Assembly (NCBI RefSeq): GCF_018294505.1
Contig: NC_057796.1
Coordinates: forward strand, 271,405,466 to 271,469,465
Length of the DNA stretch: 64,000 bases
Direction of reading: 5' to 3'
Origin: Triticum aestivum
Taxonomy: Eukaryota > Streptophyta > Magnoliopsida > Poales > Poaceae
Position numbers and translations under genes: made by a program. A model generated the notes under the pieces. It had not been told where the DNA came from and ran no database searches. It saw nothing but the letters and a program-made list of their open reading frames with translations. The stretch's first letter is position 1, and each line of letters begins with the position of its first letter. This document shows positions 34,090-46,897 of this stretch, piece by piece.

Positions 34090-36917
34090 TCAGATGGAGA
34101 TGGTCGTGGTGAAGAGCACAACAGGCAGCAGAATCCCAATTCCAGTTCTGGAGATACGTGCTGTCGTGACAAATATTATTTCAATCTGTTAGCAAGGTCT
34201 CTTTGGAAACAAATAGCAAACGAATGGACCCACGGTTGTACTAGCGAGCGAGAGACTGTTGAAGTACCTGAGCTTCCTGATAACGGCGAGACCGGTAATG
34301 CAGGCAATGACATTTCTGAAACCGAAACAGACAAAAGTTTATTGTGAATACATGCACAGTCGCAAGGAAGTTCTCTTATTTCTTCGTGCCGCATGCATTT
34401 CAAAACACATTTGTGAGTTCCCTCTCACCTGGAGCACACAGCGACAAAGACTGGAGAGACGATGACGATGGCCATGGTGCTGCAATATTGTCACTCAAAT
34501 CACACGTAAAGCTAATGCCCGTAACGTTGTCGAATACAATGTCCGTAGGTAAGCTCCGAAGTAGACAACCTACAGAATGAAATATTCAATTTAGCACAGA
34601 ACCACACAAGTACTCCCTCTGTCCCAAAATATAAGAACGTTTTTAACACTACACTAGTGTCAAAAACGTTCTTATATTATGGGACGGAGGGAGTACATAT
34701 CTATGATGAACCAGATAAAGTTGATCGAACAGAACTAACCTTGCTGCCCAAAAGCTGCTCCAATTTGACAAATGGTGCCACGGAAAATAGACAATGTTAT
34801 TTTGTGTTCCGAGATGAAGCAAATATTGAAGAGAACTAATATCTTTGTGCATACCTTGCAGGCTAAAATCTTTCAAGTCAATATCACACAGCCCATAAAT
34901 ATCATTCCCCACACCAGCTTTCTGTAGCATTGATCCGAACATTGTTGCACAGTTAATTGCTTGCAAGTTTGTGACAAATATTTGTTTCTGTCTAGTTGCG
35001 ATATAAGATTGCAACGCTGTGCAGCATGAAGGCCTTGAAGATGCCTTGCCACATGCCTTAACGACTGAAGAAGGATCATCGAACTCCAGTGGACAGACTG
35101 CATAATTCAGAACAAGAATCAGAATTTCCACTTGATGCCATGCATTAGTATGATGACACTGACAGCAGTGATGAGTGATGATGACAGGAGGGTCGGATTG
35201 TTAAAAAAAAAAGGCACTTGTAATTGAAGTATGACAAACTTCGTGAAATCTTGGTATCACGGCAACCCAAGCAAGGGATTAACATCAGAGAGAAAATATT
35301 AATGTACCAACCAAAACTAGCAAAAGTTGTATACCTTTGTTCACCTTGCAGCCAGATAATACTCTGAAAGCACTGTTCGCCACTTCTGATGAAAGTTTCA
35401 CAGATAAGTAGGAGTGAACCACCCCTTTACAGTCACTGACAGTATTAATTCCAACCGCACTCCCAGGTATGGTAGTACTTCCGAACATGCTTGCCCCTCC
35501 TGAGGATATATGAACCGCTGCCTCCACTATTGCAGGTTGGCAAACTGGCCTACAACACTCTTTCAGTGGATCAACACTGCTGCATGCATCCAGGAGTTTG
35601 CTTACGTTAACCATTCTCTCAAACGAACTAATATCCTTCACGGGACAAGAAGCATCAGTAAGATTTGACGGCCTCAGAGTACACAACTCAGGGATGTTGG
35701 TGTTTGCCCCTTTACTTGCAAGTATGCTCATGATGTCAGAGAAACAAGCATTTGCTGAAGCTTGATTGAGAACAAGCGTATTGTTTCCACCACCATATGC
35801 AGCTTGGAATATATTCATCAAGCTACTAACTTGGGGACAACATATAACATCGGCAACCAGTGGTGCTAAAGGTACAGAACAATCAGACGCTGTCTTGTCC
35901 ATAATAAAAGAGAGATCAGAAAAGTTCACATGGCATTTTCCAGTCAAAACCGGATCATAGGATGTGTAGTTTGGATACATTGGTGACAGTGGCTCAACTG
36001 GGTTGGTATTGTGTGGGAGAACAGATGGCGAAATCTCTATCGGATCAAAGAGACCAATAGGTGGGTCAGACAGAAGAAATTTATCTTTTGGTTGAAGTGT
36101 CGTTTGCTGAGACAGAACATGCTGACAGCCACAAAGCCATATCAATACCAATACAAGCCAATGACACACTATACCTGCAATGAAATCTTACTTTTAGCAT
36201 AGCACATCAAAGACAGTGGTCACAAAAATCACACACAAGGCACTTTTACATATGGACGTCTAGCTAAAAAGTAATGTGCATCTACTTTTTAAAACCTCAG
36301 TTAGTTTCCTAAAATCACCAGTATCATAGCTGCACTTGTATTGGACTAATGACTAGCAATAATCATCACCTTGTGACTATCATGTATTTTGGACTTTTAG
36401 AATGTACTCCCTGTGTAAACTTTTACCAGACATTTTAGGTCGCTACTTTAGTGACCTAAAACGTCTTATAAAATTTACAGAGGTAGTAGAACATAACATT
36501 ATAGACCTATACAGTGTGTGTCTGTTGTCGAGGAAAGTCAAACCAATAGTTATTTATTTATTTTCACATGGAAAGTAATGCTTCCATGTAAGTATATTGA
36601 AAATACATTATCAATGGTTGTACCATCTCATATTGATGGTGGGACTTAATAAAAACATGATGACAGTCTACATTAGACATTCATATGCAGCAGAAGAGAA
36701 TGTATCCTTAAGAAGCTTCCATGAATTAAGAACTAGAGGTTCAAACAATCTTCTAAAATCGTATGTGAGATCCCCCCGCCCCATTCAGTTTCTGCCGGCT
36801 TACAAGAAACCTTAAGTTTTAACCAAATCAAATATACTGTCTAATTATATGCATGAAAAATTTCTGTGTAGATGAAAACGACTCACCATGAAAACAAGAA
36901 CCAGAGGCCCTCTCCAT
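34090..36917 (-). CDS. GPI-anchored SPARK-domain protein, At1g61900-like
   Basis: Six coding exons on the minus strand: 36917-36887, 36174-35335, 35097-34855, 34569-34429, 34315-34268 and 34160-34090. All borders are GT-AG, the phases agree, and the total is 1374 bp (457 residues). The N-terminus is a signal peptide (hydrophobic core VCHWLVLVLIWLCG) ending near HVLSQ. The middle is Cys-rich with the family blocks GKCHVNFSDLSF, VICCPQVSSLM, ACSSVDPLKECCRPVCQPAI and CTALQSYIATRQKQ. The C-terminus has LCAPEMSLPALP, then small residues (SGSSA) and the hydrophobic tail GILLPVVLFTTTISI, which fits GPI attachment. Plant members are extracellular, membrane-tethered proteins of unknown role; length and domain order match. 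The start is the first ATG in a leader exon beginning near 37048. Confidence 0.88.
34613..34693. mobile_element. Stowaway MITE (Athos-like), 81 bp
   Basis: It starts CTCCCTCTGTCCCAAAATAT and ends with the near-perfect inverse (TTATGGGACGGAGGGAG). It is flanked by TA on both sides (34611-34612 and 34694-34695), the Stowaway target duplication. Almost the whole element folds into a hairpin. It lies in the intron between SPARK exons 34855 and 34569. Confidence 0.93.
36407..36486. mobile_element. Stowaway MITE, 80 bp
   Basis: CTCCCTGTGTAAACTTTTAC at the left and TTTACAGAGGTAG at the right form terminal inverted repeats. The centre GTCGCTACTTTAGTGAC is palindromic. TA flanks both ends. It lies in the first coding intron of the SPARK gene. 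Confidence 0.85.
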
Positions 36918-38303
36918 TTTAACCTGAAGATGTCAATGCACGCATGAGACTGAACACAGGATCCTCAGTCCCAGCACAAGTTTAAGAGTGGAACTCGCAG
37001 GATCATTGGAGGGAGTAGCGCCCGCACAAAACAAATGGGATAAAAAACCTGCAAAAAGATAGAAAGCAAAATGAAAGATTAAAATTGTAGTCAAATGCAG
37101 CATATAATTAAGTACTACTGCTCGGAACTATCCACATGCAGATCAATTCACTGAAAAATATTTCCTAACTGCGCAAGCGATGATGCGTGAAATTATCCAT
37201 TTCTAGTATGTTATTAAGATAAATAAACACTTCCATCTAATTTTCAGGTATGATTCCAATCGACAAAACTAAAAGTATATATGCAGGGAAACTGGGTAGG
37301 AATGAGTACAGCACTACAGCTAAGTAATTTTCTAATATGTTATGCAATTAAACTGCGCTTAGCAATTGGTTTTCTACAGATAAAGTTCTGGTCCACTAGA
37401 CCTTTTGTGTGGGTTGGGGGGGAAGCTACAGACTCTGACTACATGTATAATCCTAATAACAGATGGTAGTTATGGAGCACATGGTTGTGGTTTTACAGAG
37501 AAGTGACAACCACACAGTAAAAATAGTGCTTCCATGCACAAAAGGGTAAGTTTTATTCCTTATATATGAACCACAGATGCAAGTGTCTGTCAGAAATCAT
37601 GAGGTAACTCTACAAGCAAAGGGACTTGGAAGCCAAACTATGCTGCCTATTGATGAAATCCCAACTCACTTGACAAAGGATGAAAAAGGTCTGAGGAAAC
37701 AATCTTCAATCTCAAAAGCGCACAGAAATAAACCATTTCTATTAAATAGCATGGCGTTATCCTTGCACAGCATCAATCTTCAAAGATATATCAATTGTCT
37801 GTTGCTATGAAATTCGGAGAACATCCACATGCAGGACCGCCGATTGCACAAGGGACACACAGAATCATAAGCAGAAATCACAACATTTGCTTGAGCTACA
37901 CAATATGGAACAATTTGTTTGCAATTGAATTAGAAGAACCGACCAGCATGAGTGCAGCTAAGTAGCTACACCCATCTCACGCAACCATCGTTGCGTGAAC
38001 ATACATACGATACTAGCTGCCTAGCTCTCTGCTATACTAGATAGCTGTTCCGTGAGAAACTCGACCGTGGAGCATCTATTTGGCAAGCATTCTTGGGAAC
38101 ATCACTAATTCGATAGCATTTAATCACTTCACAGAATTAGAGCAAGTTACTCCCCCTACCTCTACTCCCTATTCCAGCAAAGAAAAGAAAAGAAAATGCT
38201 AAGTAAATGCCATACACACAACCGCAGATTTGCTGTGCGCGTGACCAGGCATTAAACTACTCCGGGAGCACCTCGTCCTAAACACTCTAGCGGGCGCCTC
38301 ACC
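36918..38303 (-). promoter_or_regulatory. 5' UTR exons and leader intron of the SPARK gene
   Basis: A GC-rich first exon is inferred upstream of a donor CCGAG/GTGAGG at 38303/38302, in a CpG-rich block (about 38280-38560). The leader intron runs 38302-37049. A second leader exon begins after an acceptor TTGCAG at 37049-37050 and leads into the ATG at 36917. The transcription start is not determined. Confidence 0.55.
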
Positions 38304-38854
38304 TCGGCTCCCTTCGGCGTCGCGTCACTGGATCTGAAGCGTGCCGATCCGGCTTTCCCCTCAACGCCGGGCCCGCAGCCTGGTTGCCGCGCCGCCGGGG
38401 GCGGGAGCTGGGAGACGGCGTGCGCGAGTCCGCCCCGCCGCCGCGCGTGCCCCGCTTGCCGCCGGCCGCGAGCGCGGTGCAGTGGGGTGGGGTGGGGCGA
38501 GCGCTAGTGCGCCGAGCTGGGGGATTAGGGTTGGCGAGCAGCAGCAGCAGCAGGTGAGGTGGTGGAGTGAGGGGATGCGGCTGTCTCGTGTGTCAGTGTG
38601 TGTACACGCCCGCCCACACACGGTGCGGTGGAAGAGAGAGAGAGAGGGGAGAAGGAGAGCGAGAGTGGCCGATACGGGCGTGTCACGGGCTCACGGCCTG
38701 CCGCCGAGACGTGGGCCGACCTGAAGCGCGTCGGGCTGGGGCATGTGTGTGCGGCACACACCCCTAAGAAAAAGTGTGCTGCAGACCCATTAAAAAAGAA
38801 AATGTTGTTCTAAAAAATAACAAAAAAGAAGGAGGGAAATGCGTGTTGCAATAT

Positions 38855-39625
38855 ATACGAGTTTTTTTTCAAAAAAACTTCCAATCTATTCATCTTCAAT
38901 CATGGCAGTACAACGAACACCAGAAATAAAAATTACATCCAGATCCGTAGACCACCTAGAGACGACTACAAGCACCGAAGCGAGCCGAAGGCGCACTGCT
39001 GGCATCACCCCTCCATCGCCGGAACCGGGCACAACTTGTTGTAGTAGTCAGTCGGAAAGTCGTCGTGCTAAGGCCCCATAGGAACAGCACGCCAGAGCAG
39101 CAACCGCCGCCGATGAAAAATAACGTAGATCGGAAGGATCCAAACCGAAGACACACGAATGTAGACGAACAACCACGAGATCCAAGCAAATCCACCAAAG
39201 ATAGATCTGCCGGAGACACACCTCGTCGTGCTAAGGCCCCATAGGAACAGCACACGAACGTAGACGAACAACGACGAGATCCGAGCAAATCCACCAAGAT
39301 AGATCTGCCGGAGACACACCTCCACACGTCCACCAACGATGCTAGACGCACCGCCGGATCGGGGGCTAGGCGGGAGACTTTTATTCCATCTTCAGGGAGC
39401 CGCCGTCGTCTCGCCTTCCTGAGTAGGACACAAACCCTAATAAAATTGAAAAAAACGACTAAAAACGGAGCCCTCCCGCCGGCCCTTGCCAGGATCCACC
39501 GCGCCTCCATGGCCCTAGGGCCACCGGAGACCAGGCGGACCTGCGCCGGCGCCGGCGAGAGGCACGAACCCTAACTTTCTTACTTGAAGGAGGAGGAGGA
39601 GGCGAAGCCCTGGCTCTAGGTACGT
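38855..39625 (-). repeat. Unclassified retroposon-like repeat with oligo-T border and internal duplication
   Basis: A T-run (38863-38870) followed by TTCCAATCTATTCATCTTCA looks like the A-rich 3' end of a retroposon lying on the minus strand. Inside, a block starting CGTCGTGCTAAGGCCCCATA occurs at 39060 and again at 39224. The GTAGACGAACAACNACGAGA block occurs at about 39161 and 39260. It ends near a GAGGAGGAGGAGG run at 39588-39600. No family was assigned. Confidence 0.5.
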
Positions 39626-40613
39626 GTACGAGTTTTTCTTTTGTTATTTATACCGCAGCGAAGTGGAGCTTTAGATTGCTCGGGCTCTCATGAACTCTTT
39701 CGATTAACTCAAAAGGCCACTAAAAAAATCCTCAAAACAAAAGATTTTGCACATTCCATATAAAGCAAAAAAACGGTGTGCTGCATCTGCGGTTCATATA
39801 CAAAGGCATGAATGAATGCGTCTAAAGCAAAAACCTGAGATCAAAGAATGCAAAATGTTCTGAAGCTAAGTGCACGAAAGACAGTGACAAAGGATTTTAT
39901 GAGCACCCATGTATTGGTTCATTTTGCTATGAGAAACGCTCAGTGTACCGATTGGTGATGTGCTTTCTTCCTCTTGCCTCGGCAAATTCCTTAGGAACGA
40001 TTGTAACAACACTGTACAAAATTAATAAAGCTCTCGAAATCTACAAGACAGATTGCCAAAAATTTCAAGTCTCCTAAAGTTTTTTTTTTTAAATTAGGGT
40101 ATACCCCAACCTCATTAAGATCGGCCCATCTGCCAAAGTTTTTTCTTCAATATTGCTGTGGTGTAGAAATCCCATTGGTCGTTTTCTTCCCTTCCCCTCG
40201 TAAACAGTGGATAGAGCGAATTCGTCCCCGCCAGGCTCCATCGGTGAGCTCATGGACTCGTCTCTCCTCTGCTTGCCACTCCAGCAGTCAGTGGCGGGGA
40301 GGACAATCCCAATGCCTCGGCTACGACTAGTTGTTTAAGTTAGTTTTTTTTAGTCCTCGGAGGGGATGATGCTCGAATGGACGACGCTGCTTCTTCCTTG
40401 AGTTGGACTTCCAGGCTTCGGTTCTCCTCGGGTTCATCTGTCTGGTCGAAGTAGACGAAGCTTCAACGTAGATTCATGTGGTCTTCTTAGGGTGGAGAGG
40501 TTAGATTTTCTCCCCATGCTTCGGCGCGTTTCAAAGGTTCAGCAGTTGCGACAGTGGCTCTAGGTCGCCGATTCTAAGGGGGCATGTACACAAAGACTTT
40601 TCAACTGTCATGA
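39626..40613. other. Gene-free spacer
   Basis: No ORF or RNA gene is supported. A T-run at 40080-40090 followed by AAATTAGGGTATACCCCAAC may be another retroposon tail on the minus strand. Confidence 0.4.
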
Positions 40614-40893
40614 ACAAGACACAGCTAGCTCCAGCCTCCAGCCTCCCGACCAACATCCGGAGAACACCATCATGATGCCAGCAGCACCAGCAAACCGACG
40701 GGGCACGTACGTCGACCCGGCCGGACGGACGTGCGTGAGGGTGCCCTCGAGCTACAAGACACAGCTAGCTCCAGCCTCCAGCCTCCCGACCAACATCCGG
40801 AGAACACCATCATGATGCCAGCAGCACCAGCAAACCGGCGGGGCACGTACGTCGACCCGGCCGGACGGACGTGCGTGAGGGTGCCCTCGAGCT
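40614..40893. repeat. Direct tandem duplication of 140 bp
   Basis: 40614-40753 and 40754-40893 are identical except for one base (ACCGACGG against ACCGGCGG). The unit starts ACAAGACACAGCTAGCTCC and ends GTGCCCTCGAGCT. It is non-coding and lies between the SPARK and MAKR6-like genes. Confidence 0.95.
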
Positions 40894-42489
40894 ACCACCG
40901 GGTTTGTGGGTTGTGGCCAACGGGACGGATGATGGCGTTGTCCTGTCGCCGAGCTCCCGGTCGCGCGGGGGCGTTCGTGTTCGACCGCTCGCTCCCCCGT
41001 CGTCGCCCATGTGGGCGCGCGGCCGCTGGTCCCGGCCGAACCGACGCATCCCCAACACCCATACACGCAGGCCCCCGCGCCGCGCCGTCACTCTCGCTTG
41101 GCCTCTTGCGACGACACGATCCAGCCCGATCCCTTGGCACTAGATACCAAGCACGGCGAACTGCCTGTCTGCCCCGAAAATCTATCGTAGGACACGTACA
41201 GGTCGACACATTTCAAAGCGATCGATCGATCGAGTCCAGCCCACCGGCCGGCGTAGCCAAATGATTACCACCACTGGCCACAGGCGTAGATGTCTTCATA
41301 AGTATACAAGAGGACGTGCACTTCACTCAAGCCGTCACTCCGATCGATTATGTACTACAGCTGGAGACCGAACTCGATCGACCGGATGATGATAACGAAA
41401 TCTTCTCCCGCGCTGCCGTGGCTTGGCTGGGCCATATATGCGCATGGGACCATCCCACGAGTCCATTCCATTTTTGCACCGTGAGAGGCGACGTTGCTGC
41501 TAGAATGTTCACGTTTACATGCGCATTGTCTCTCTCGGTCTCTGACGGGTAGCGCTCGGGCGGACTGTTTTACGCGCCCTTGGAGAGCTGTCGCCGACTC
41601 GCCGGTCGGGAACCGGGGAGATACGACAACCCGGTTTCCATCCGATCACATTATTGGCGCCGGTCTCTGGTCCCGGCCGCGGCCGGCGCATGACGGGAGG
41701 GATAGCCCTTCCCATGTATGGGTGGTGAACAGTCCATGTCGGATATCCTCTCTCTCTCTCTATCTCTCTCTCTCTCTCTCTCTCACGCCTAATTGCATGC
41801 CAGGATGATTCCTGCGTAGTACAAATGATATTGCTCTGCAAGTTCGATGCCCTGTGCGTATCTACTGTCATTTGGAAGATTGCACCGTAATGTCGGTATG
41901 AAACGGTCTACATGTCTCTTACCCTGGCTGACTGGACGACCTAGAAGATAATGGATCAACTGTGCAGCTATATGTTTGACTCGGCGACTTGGACATGGTC
42001 GTTCGGCTTGACCTGATCGATATCAGCAGCCTATAGGTTTGAATGAGTTTTAGAATGCGCCTTGCCTTGCCAGGGAAAACACATGAGTTTGCTCAAACGA
42101 ATCACAATAATCAATAAGTCGATGTTTGTTGACCTAACGCATGGGGTCTGCCTGGCCTGATGCATGCATACATATATAATACGCGCATAATCATGGCAAT
42201 TAGAAGGAGAGGACAGAAGTGCGTATCTTCCTTAACAATTTCCTTTGAACCGAATCTCGTCCTTAACAATTGATGAGCACAGCCCACATGACAGTGACAG
42301 GTAGCTTCATCACAAGGTTAACTGCTTGTTCAAAATGCTTCACAAGGTTAAACCACCTTGGAGCACAGCTCATACTTGCTTACTTCGTAACGTATACGCT
42401 ATACACTCAGGTACCACATGCATATAGGATCTACACCGGAAATCAATCAAAATCCCCAAGGAGCAGCGACCGATCTTTTGCCGGCCGGC
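40894..42489. other. Spacer downstream of the MAKR6-like gene, with CT microsatellite
   Basis: GC-rich sequence (40894-41720) has overlapping ORFs in several frames with no recognisable protein and is not called coding. A CT-repeat tract is at about 41749-41783 and a short GATC run at 41220-41233. The last few hundred bases before 42490 would include the 3' UTR of the next gene. Confidence 0.5.
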
Positions 42490-43158
42490 CTACACGGCAT
42501 CCTGTCGTCCCTGGATAGATTTCTTGCAGTAGAGGATGGCGTCGCTGACGGCGGTGTCGGCGTGGCCGTGGCACCAGTACTCCGTGGCGCTCGCGTAGCT
42601 GGACGTGGACTGCCGCGCCGGGGACGACGTCGCCGCGGCCAAGGCAGCAGACCTGGACGACGACCGCGGCGCGAGCGCCCGCACCGGCAGCGCCCTCACC
42701 TTCCGGCACAGCGGCGCCAGGAGGCGCAGGTACCGGAGCAGTATCCTCCGCGTCGCCACCAGCGGCGCGTGCCGGCCACGGCGGCGCGAGCTGACCGCGG
42801 AGGCCGGCGTGCTCTGCGCGGAGTAGAAAGCGGGCGACGACACGTAGGACACGACGCCAGGCTCGCACGGGAGGAGGGGCTGTCCGGCGCCGACAAGCAG
42901 CGGGGAGAAGCACTGCGCGCCGGCGCACGTCAGCTGGCCGAAGTCGAACTCGGCAGCCTCCTCGTCATCCTCCGCCGGCACTGCGGCGGAGGACGTCCAC
43001 CGCATGGAGAAGAGCTCCGCGGGGTCCATGTCGATGAAGGACGTGGAGCTGTTGAACGAGCACCCGAGGCCGGCGTCGGCGTCGAGCCGCTCGATGGACG
43101 CCCTGCAGCCGAGCCACGCGCGGGAGAAGCTGTCGCTGCGAGACGGCGAGGCCTCCAT
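42490..43158 (-). CDS. Probable membrane-associated kinase regulator, MAKR6-like
   Basis: A single-exon gene of 222 residues, ATG at 43156-43158 and TAG at 42490-42492. The N-terminus carries an SFSRAWLG motif like the SFSYSWL of MAKR6-type proteins. It is followed by the conserved acidic block SSTSFIDMDPAELFSMRW and a Ser/Pro block SPAFYSAQSTPASAVSSRRR. A basic amphipathic helix comes next (RRILLRYLRLLAPLCRKVRA), and the C-terminus SDAILYCKKSI is typical of the family. MAKR/BKI1 proteins sit at the plasma membrane through basic residues and modulate receptor kinases; the specific partner of this one is unknown. Length is close to other grass members. The family call rests on motif memory, not on an alignment. 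Confidence 0.68.
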   Translation of the reverse strand: MEASPSRSDSFSRAWLGCRASIERLDADAGLGCSFNSSTSFIDMDPAELFSMRWTSSAAVPAEDDEEAAEFDFGQLTCAGAQCFSPLLVGAGQPLLPCEPGVVSYVSSPAFYSAQSTPASAVSSRRRGRHAPLVATRRILLRYLRLLAPLCRKVRALPVRALAPRSSSRSAALAAATSSPARQSTSSYASATEYWCHGHADTAVSDAILYCKKSIQGRQDAV

Positions 43159-43293
43159 AGACGTTGACGGTGCGCGAGGTGGCGAGAGAGAGGCTTGGAT
43201 CGGTGACTCAGTATGCGCGTGAGTGAGGACTCAGAGGTAGCTGCGTGCGTGTGAACCGAGGCGAGCGCGGGAAGTGAGTGGCGCGGCGAGGAA

Positions 43294-43303
43294 GATAATA
43301 TAG
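43294..43303 (-). promoter_or_regulatory. Putative TATA box of the MAKR6-like gene
   Basis: CTATATTATC on the minus strand lies about 135 bp before the ATG in an otherwise GC-rich leader. This is a reasonable distance for a plant promoter with a leader of about 100 bases. Confidence 0.5.
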
Positions 43304-43694
43304 AGGCGGGCGAGGAGGAGGCTGTGTGGAAAAAGAGAAGAAACAAACAGACCGGTTGACGTCTCTGAAGCAAGGCGTTTGGTGCCGTGTCCCCTTCTTT
43401 TTCTGTTCCAATGCAGAGGCTAAAAAAGGCTTGCAATTGCGGACCATGTAGGAATAGTACTTTTCACTGTTCCAGGGCACAGAGCAGACTGTTTGCCATT
43501 GAAAAATTCCATCCAAATATGGTCGAGAATTATACTGTGCATTTTGTATCGTAGAGTGGATATAGGCCAAAATGATGATCATTTTCATTTGCATTTGCAT
43601 CATCTAAAACTACACGCCGACAGAATTGTGAGGATGTGTCACACGTAGGTTGCTCTAAATTTGGTCAAACAGAATCACATTCGCAAATCGTGTA

Positions 43695-43836
43695 CCTCCG
43701 TTCACAAATACAAGATGTTTTTGATATTTCAATATAGACTACATACGAGGTGAAACAAGTGAACAAATACACTAAGACATGATAATATACATCCGATTCA
43801 GAAAAAGGTTAGAACATCTTATATTTGTGTGTCATG
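43695..43836. mobile_element. MITE remnant of the mariner/Stowaway type
   Basis: CCTCCGTTCACAAATACAAG near the left end and CATCTTATATTTGTGTGTCA near the right end are inverted relatives of a common Triticeae MITE, preceded by TA. The right terminus is eroded. It lies in the upstream region of the MAKR6-like gene. Confidence 0.6.
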
Positions 43837-46800
43837 TACTACTCTCTGCTGACACTTGTCATGCGGCAGACCTTGCAGTGGGAAAGACAAATAACAAAAT
43901 GCTATCTCTTTTTCAGTCCCAAAAGACCTGTCAAAGACAGGGTCATCGATGCAGCCAACAATAATGCGGGATTAGTCGGGTGGGTGAGGTAATCGGGACA
44001 AAAGAGTGTTCCCGCAGAGAGGAGAGCATCTCCCTATCATGTTGCCATATGCGGTCGAGCTAGTTCCAGAATCTACATGGAACAATGCTCAATGTTTTCA
44101 GATCATAAATCTAAGTAAGCGCGAACAATTAACACTATCTACTAGTTCTAACAATTAGGGGGAAATAATCTATGTTTCTCTGAGCAAACATGACAGGAAC
44201 CCACCAACCAACCAAGAGGCAAGAGCCATTGGCCTTCACATGCGAGCTCGCCCCAGTGATCCTCCTCCTGTCGCCTCGGCCGAGTACCGCCCTGCAATAT
44301 TCAAATCACGGAGCATGAGACGTGTAAGCTGACGGGGGAAGCAAGCACAGATTCTCAAGGGAGCTTTCTATGGCGTTCCACGAACCTGGTCTTGAGGGAG
44401 GCAGAAGAGAAGAACAAAGTTCAACGCCCTCGAAAGATGCCGGGGACAACGGTCTCCATGAGCGTCTGATGGCGTACGGTCTGCCATTTGTTATTCAGTG
44501 GGGTGCCCAGTCGGTGAAACAAAAACCACATGGCGAATCCAGCGAGATGATCAAGCGTATTTGTGATGTGATGGACTAAAGGTGTGCAAGTCTAGGCTGC
44601 CCCAGAGCCAGAAGGAACCAAACCGGCCTGAATGCAGTTTGGTGCGTGTCTGCATGATGTGTGCGCCGTCGCGCCACAAAGAAGACCTTGTTGGACACTG
44701 TGCTGTTAAAGAAAGGTGTGGAGAAGAAGCCTGAAAAGCATTTCTGCCCATGATTAAAGGAGATGGTTAGTTCAGGAAATGTGCTACTGTATATATTGTC
44801 TTTGACGAATTGTTTGTGCTTCAGGCTGGAACATGTGTGGACTTTGCGCCTGCTCAGAAATCATTGCACGTTTTGTGGAAATTTTATGGATGGATAACAT
44901 AATTTTGAGCTCCTTAATTTCTTGGGAGTACCAGATGGTACTCTTTTAGGTAAATGCCTAAACTCCAGTTTTTTTTGAAACGAAGCAAAAGACTTAGTCA
45001 TTTTCATTGATTAAGAAGAAGAGAATTGCCTGATTAATTGACGGAAAACCGGGCTAAAACCGAAGCGTCCCAGTTGTTGACTATGTTGGTTTAAGAGTAG
45101 AGTAGGGGCCAATGTTGTTTACTTACTACAAGCATCCCAGTTGGCAAAGACAATCCTAAGCAGATTTAAGGAGTGAGGACCCGTGGCCGTGGAAACTGTA
45201 GCAGAATAGAAATAGTCTCGAAATGAAGAAGAAAAGGCATCAACTACAACTTCTAGCGTATGTAATACTTTCAATATAAGGCATCTCCATTGTAATGATT
45301 AAATACATGTAATGATGACCAAACAGGAACAGGATGATACCGTGATGCATGATATTCTCAGTCTCTGATTTCTATACCCAGCGCCTATGAAATGATGTCT
45401 TTGCAAACTTTCAGAAGTATTCCGTAAGAACAAAACAAGAAACCGACAAAGCGAACAATTCAATGATGACGCCATTATGTGCTCTAGCATAACAAATATG
45501 CCATGAGATTTATGTGCTCTAGCATAACAAATATGCCACGAGATGTGAGACTTGCAGCATCCAGCAGCTATCTACATGACTTTATGGTAGGCAATGCAAA
45601 AATGACAGCTAAGGTTTGGAGACATGAATGACTACTGATGCTGGTTCCCCACTGATCCGTGTTCCAAAACTTGACAACAAATTGGACAGAACAACTACAT
45701 ATGAATTATCCCGACCAGGCAGACATGTACATTCGTAATATATGACAGATTCTTAGCTTGTTGTCATACTTTGTCGAGCAATCCAGTACATTTTGTCCCC
45801 ACAAATCCTAGCTTTCCAGGAGCACAGATTTGCAGAACATTTACTCAAAGTACCTTGCATTAGTATTCACTATTCAGAATAATGACCCTCAAGAAATCAT
45901 ATGCATGGATGCTAGAGCTGGCATGATGTCCAGGCAGCAAACTAACTCAAATAGCAACATAAAGAAAGAAAAGTAAATGTTACCTGCATGTTTCCAACTA
46001 AGTGCACCTCCAAGATTGTAAGACAGATAAATAACACTGAAGTCGAAATAGGCACAGATGAGATTTCATCAGATGCTACTCCCCAAATATACTGGAATAA
46101 TCATGTAGATACTCTAGTTGAAACAACAGATGAGGTAAAAGCCTGATACTTACAATGCTGACAGAGATCACATGTAACAGAACGTTGAGCAATTGTGAAA
46201 CTTTTCTAGAGTTTCTTAAATCTAAGTAAATTCAGAGATATCACAGCAACATGGCTTATTAAAACGAAATGGTTATTCAATCCTTGCTGTATAATGTATA
46301 TGCTGTTCTACTTTCTAGTGTATAAATGTAAGCACTGCACTGGTACTGATACATGCCCATTTGGAGAAAATCCCCTTGACTAAGAGGTTCCAATCTTACA
46401 AAGCAGTGACGGCACCACATTTCTTACCACCAGAATCGGTTTGCACAAAGTGAAAAACAAAATTGCCATGTATGGTTGGTGACAACATAAAAAACATCCA
46501 AAGTGGTCGCATCCTATTCAACTCCAGGATGTAATAACATAAAATGATCTTTTACATCACATGATTTCAGACGCAAGTGACCTTCCAATTTCAGAAGAGC
46601 TGAATAAACCAACTGTGACGCAATTCAGTTGGGCAAGTATATGGGGTGGGCTGAAGATCAGCTGCATAGACCAGCATTAACTGGATAACTAGATTGGAAA
46701 ATGGTTTCTCCATTAAGACTTAATTGTTACTTGGACAATGGTGATTAGTGCAAACAGTTGTACAAATCCGGTGAACTGTGTAATGTTACACCTTTAGTTT

Positions 46801-46897
46801 GTCTACCTTAATAAAGCTAGAGTATTACAACTGCAACACCATCAACCATGCAACCAGCATAATAGGGCACTGTTCCCATGCGCTGACTAAGCTCACT
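43837..46897. other. Gene-free spacer upstream of the MAKR6-like gene and downstream of the RBM18-like gene
   Basis: Several short ORFs (for example 44370-44579 plus, 69 codons) show no recognised family and no exon neighbours. A T-run and GAAACGAAGCAAAAGACTTAG near 44970-45010 looks like a small retroposon tail. A 35-bp tandem duplication (TGTGCTCTAGCATAACAAAT) starts at 45477 and 45512. The final part before 46898 would hold the 3' UTR of the RBM18-like gene. Confidence 0.5.

Noticed and set aside
38341..38767. ORFs on both strands in the GC-rich block
   Set aside because: This is the promoter and untranslated first exon of the SPARK gene; the ORFs conflict with each other and have no family match.
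40731..41264. 177-codon plus-strand ORF and several overlapping ones
   Set aside because: Arises from a GC-rich region with the 140-bp duplication; open in several frames at once and without family similarity.
41749..41783. Repeated CT tract considered as part of a CRISPR-like or structured array
   Set aside because: A plain dinucleotide microsatellite; no spacers or regular repeat-spacer structure anywhere in the window.
42418..43167. 249-codon plus-strand ORF
   Set aside because: Antisense shadow of the MAKR6-like gene; its composition is explained by the GC-rich gene on the other strand.
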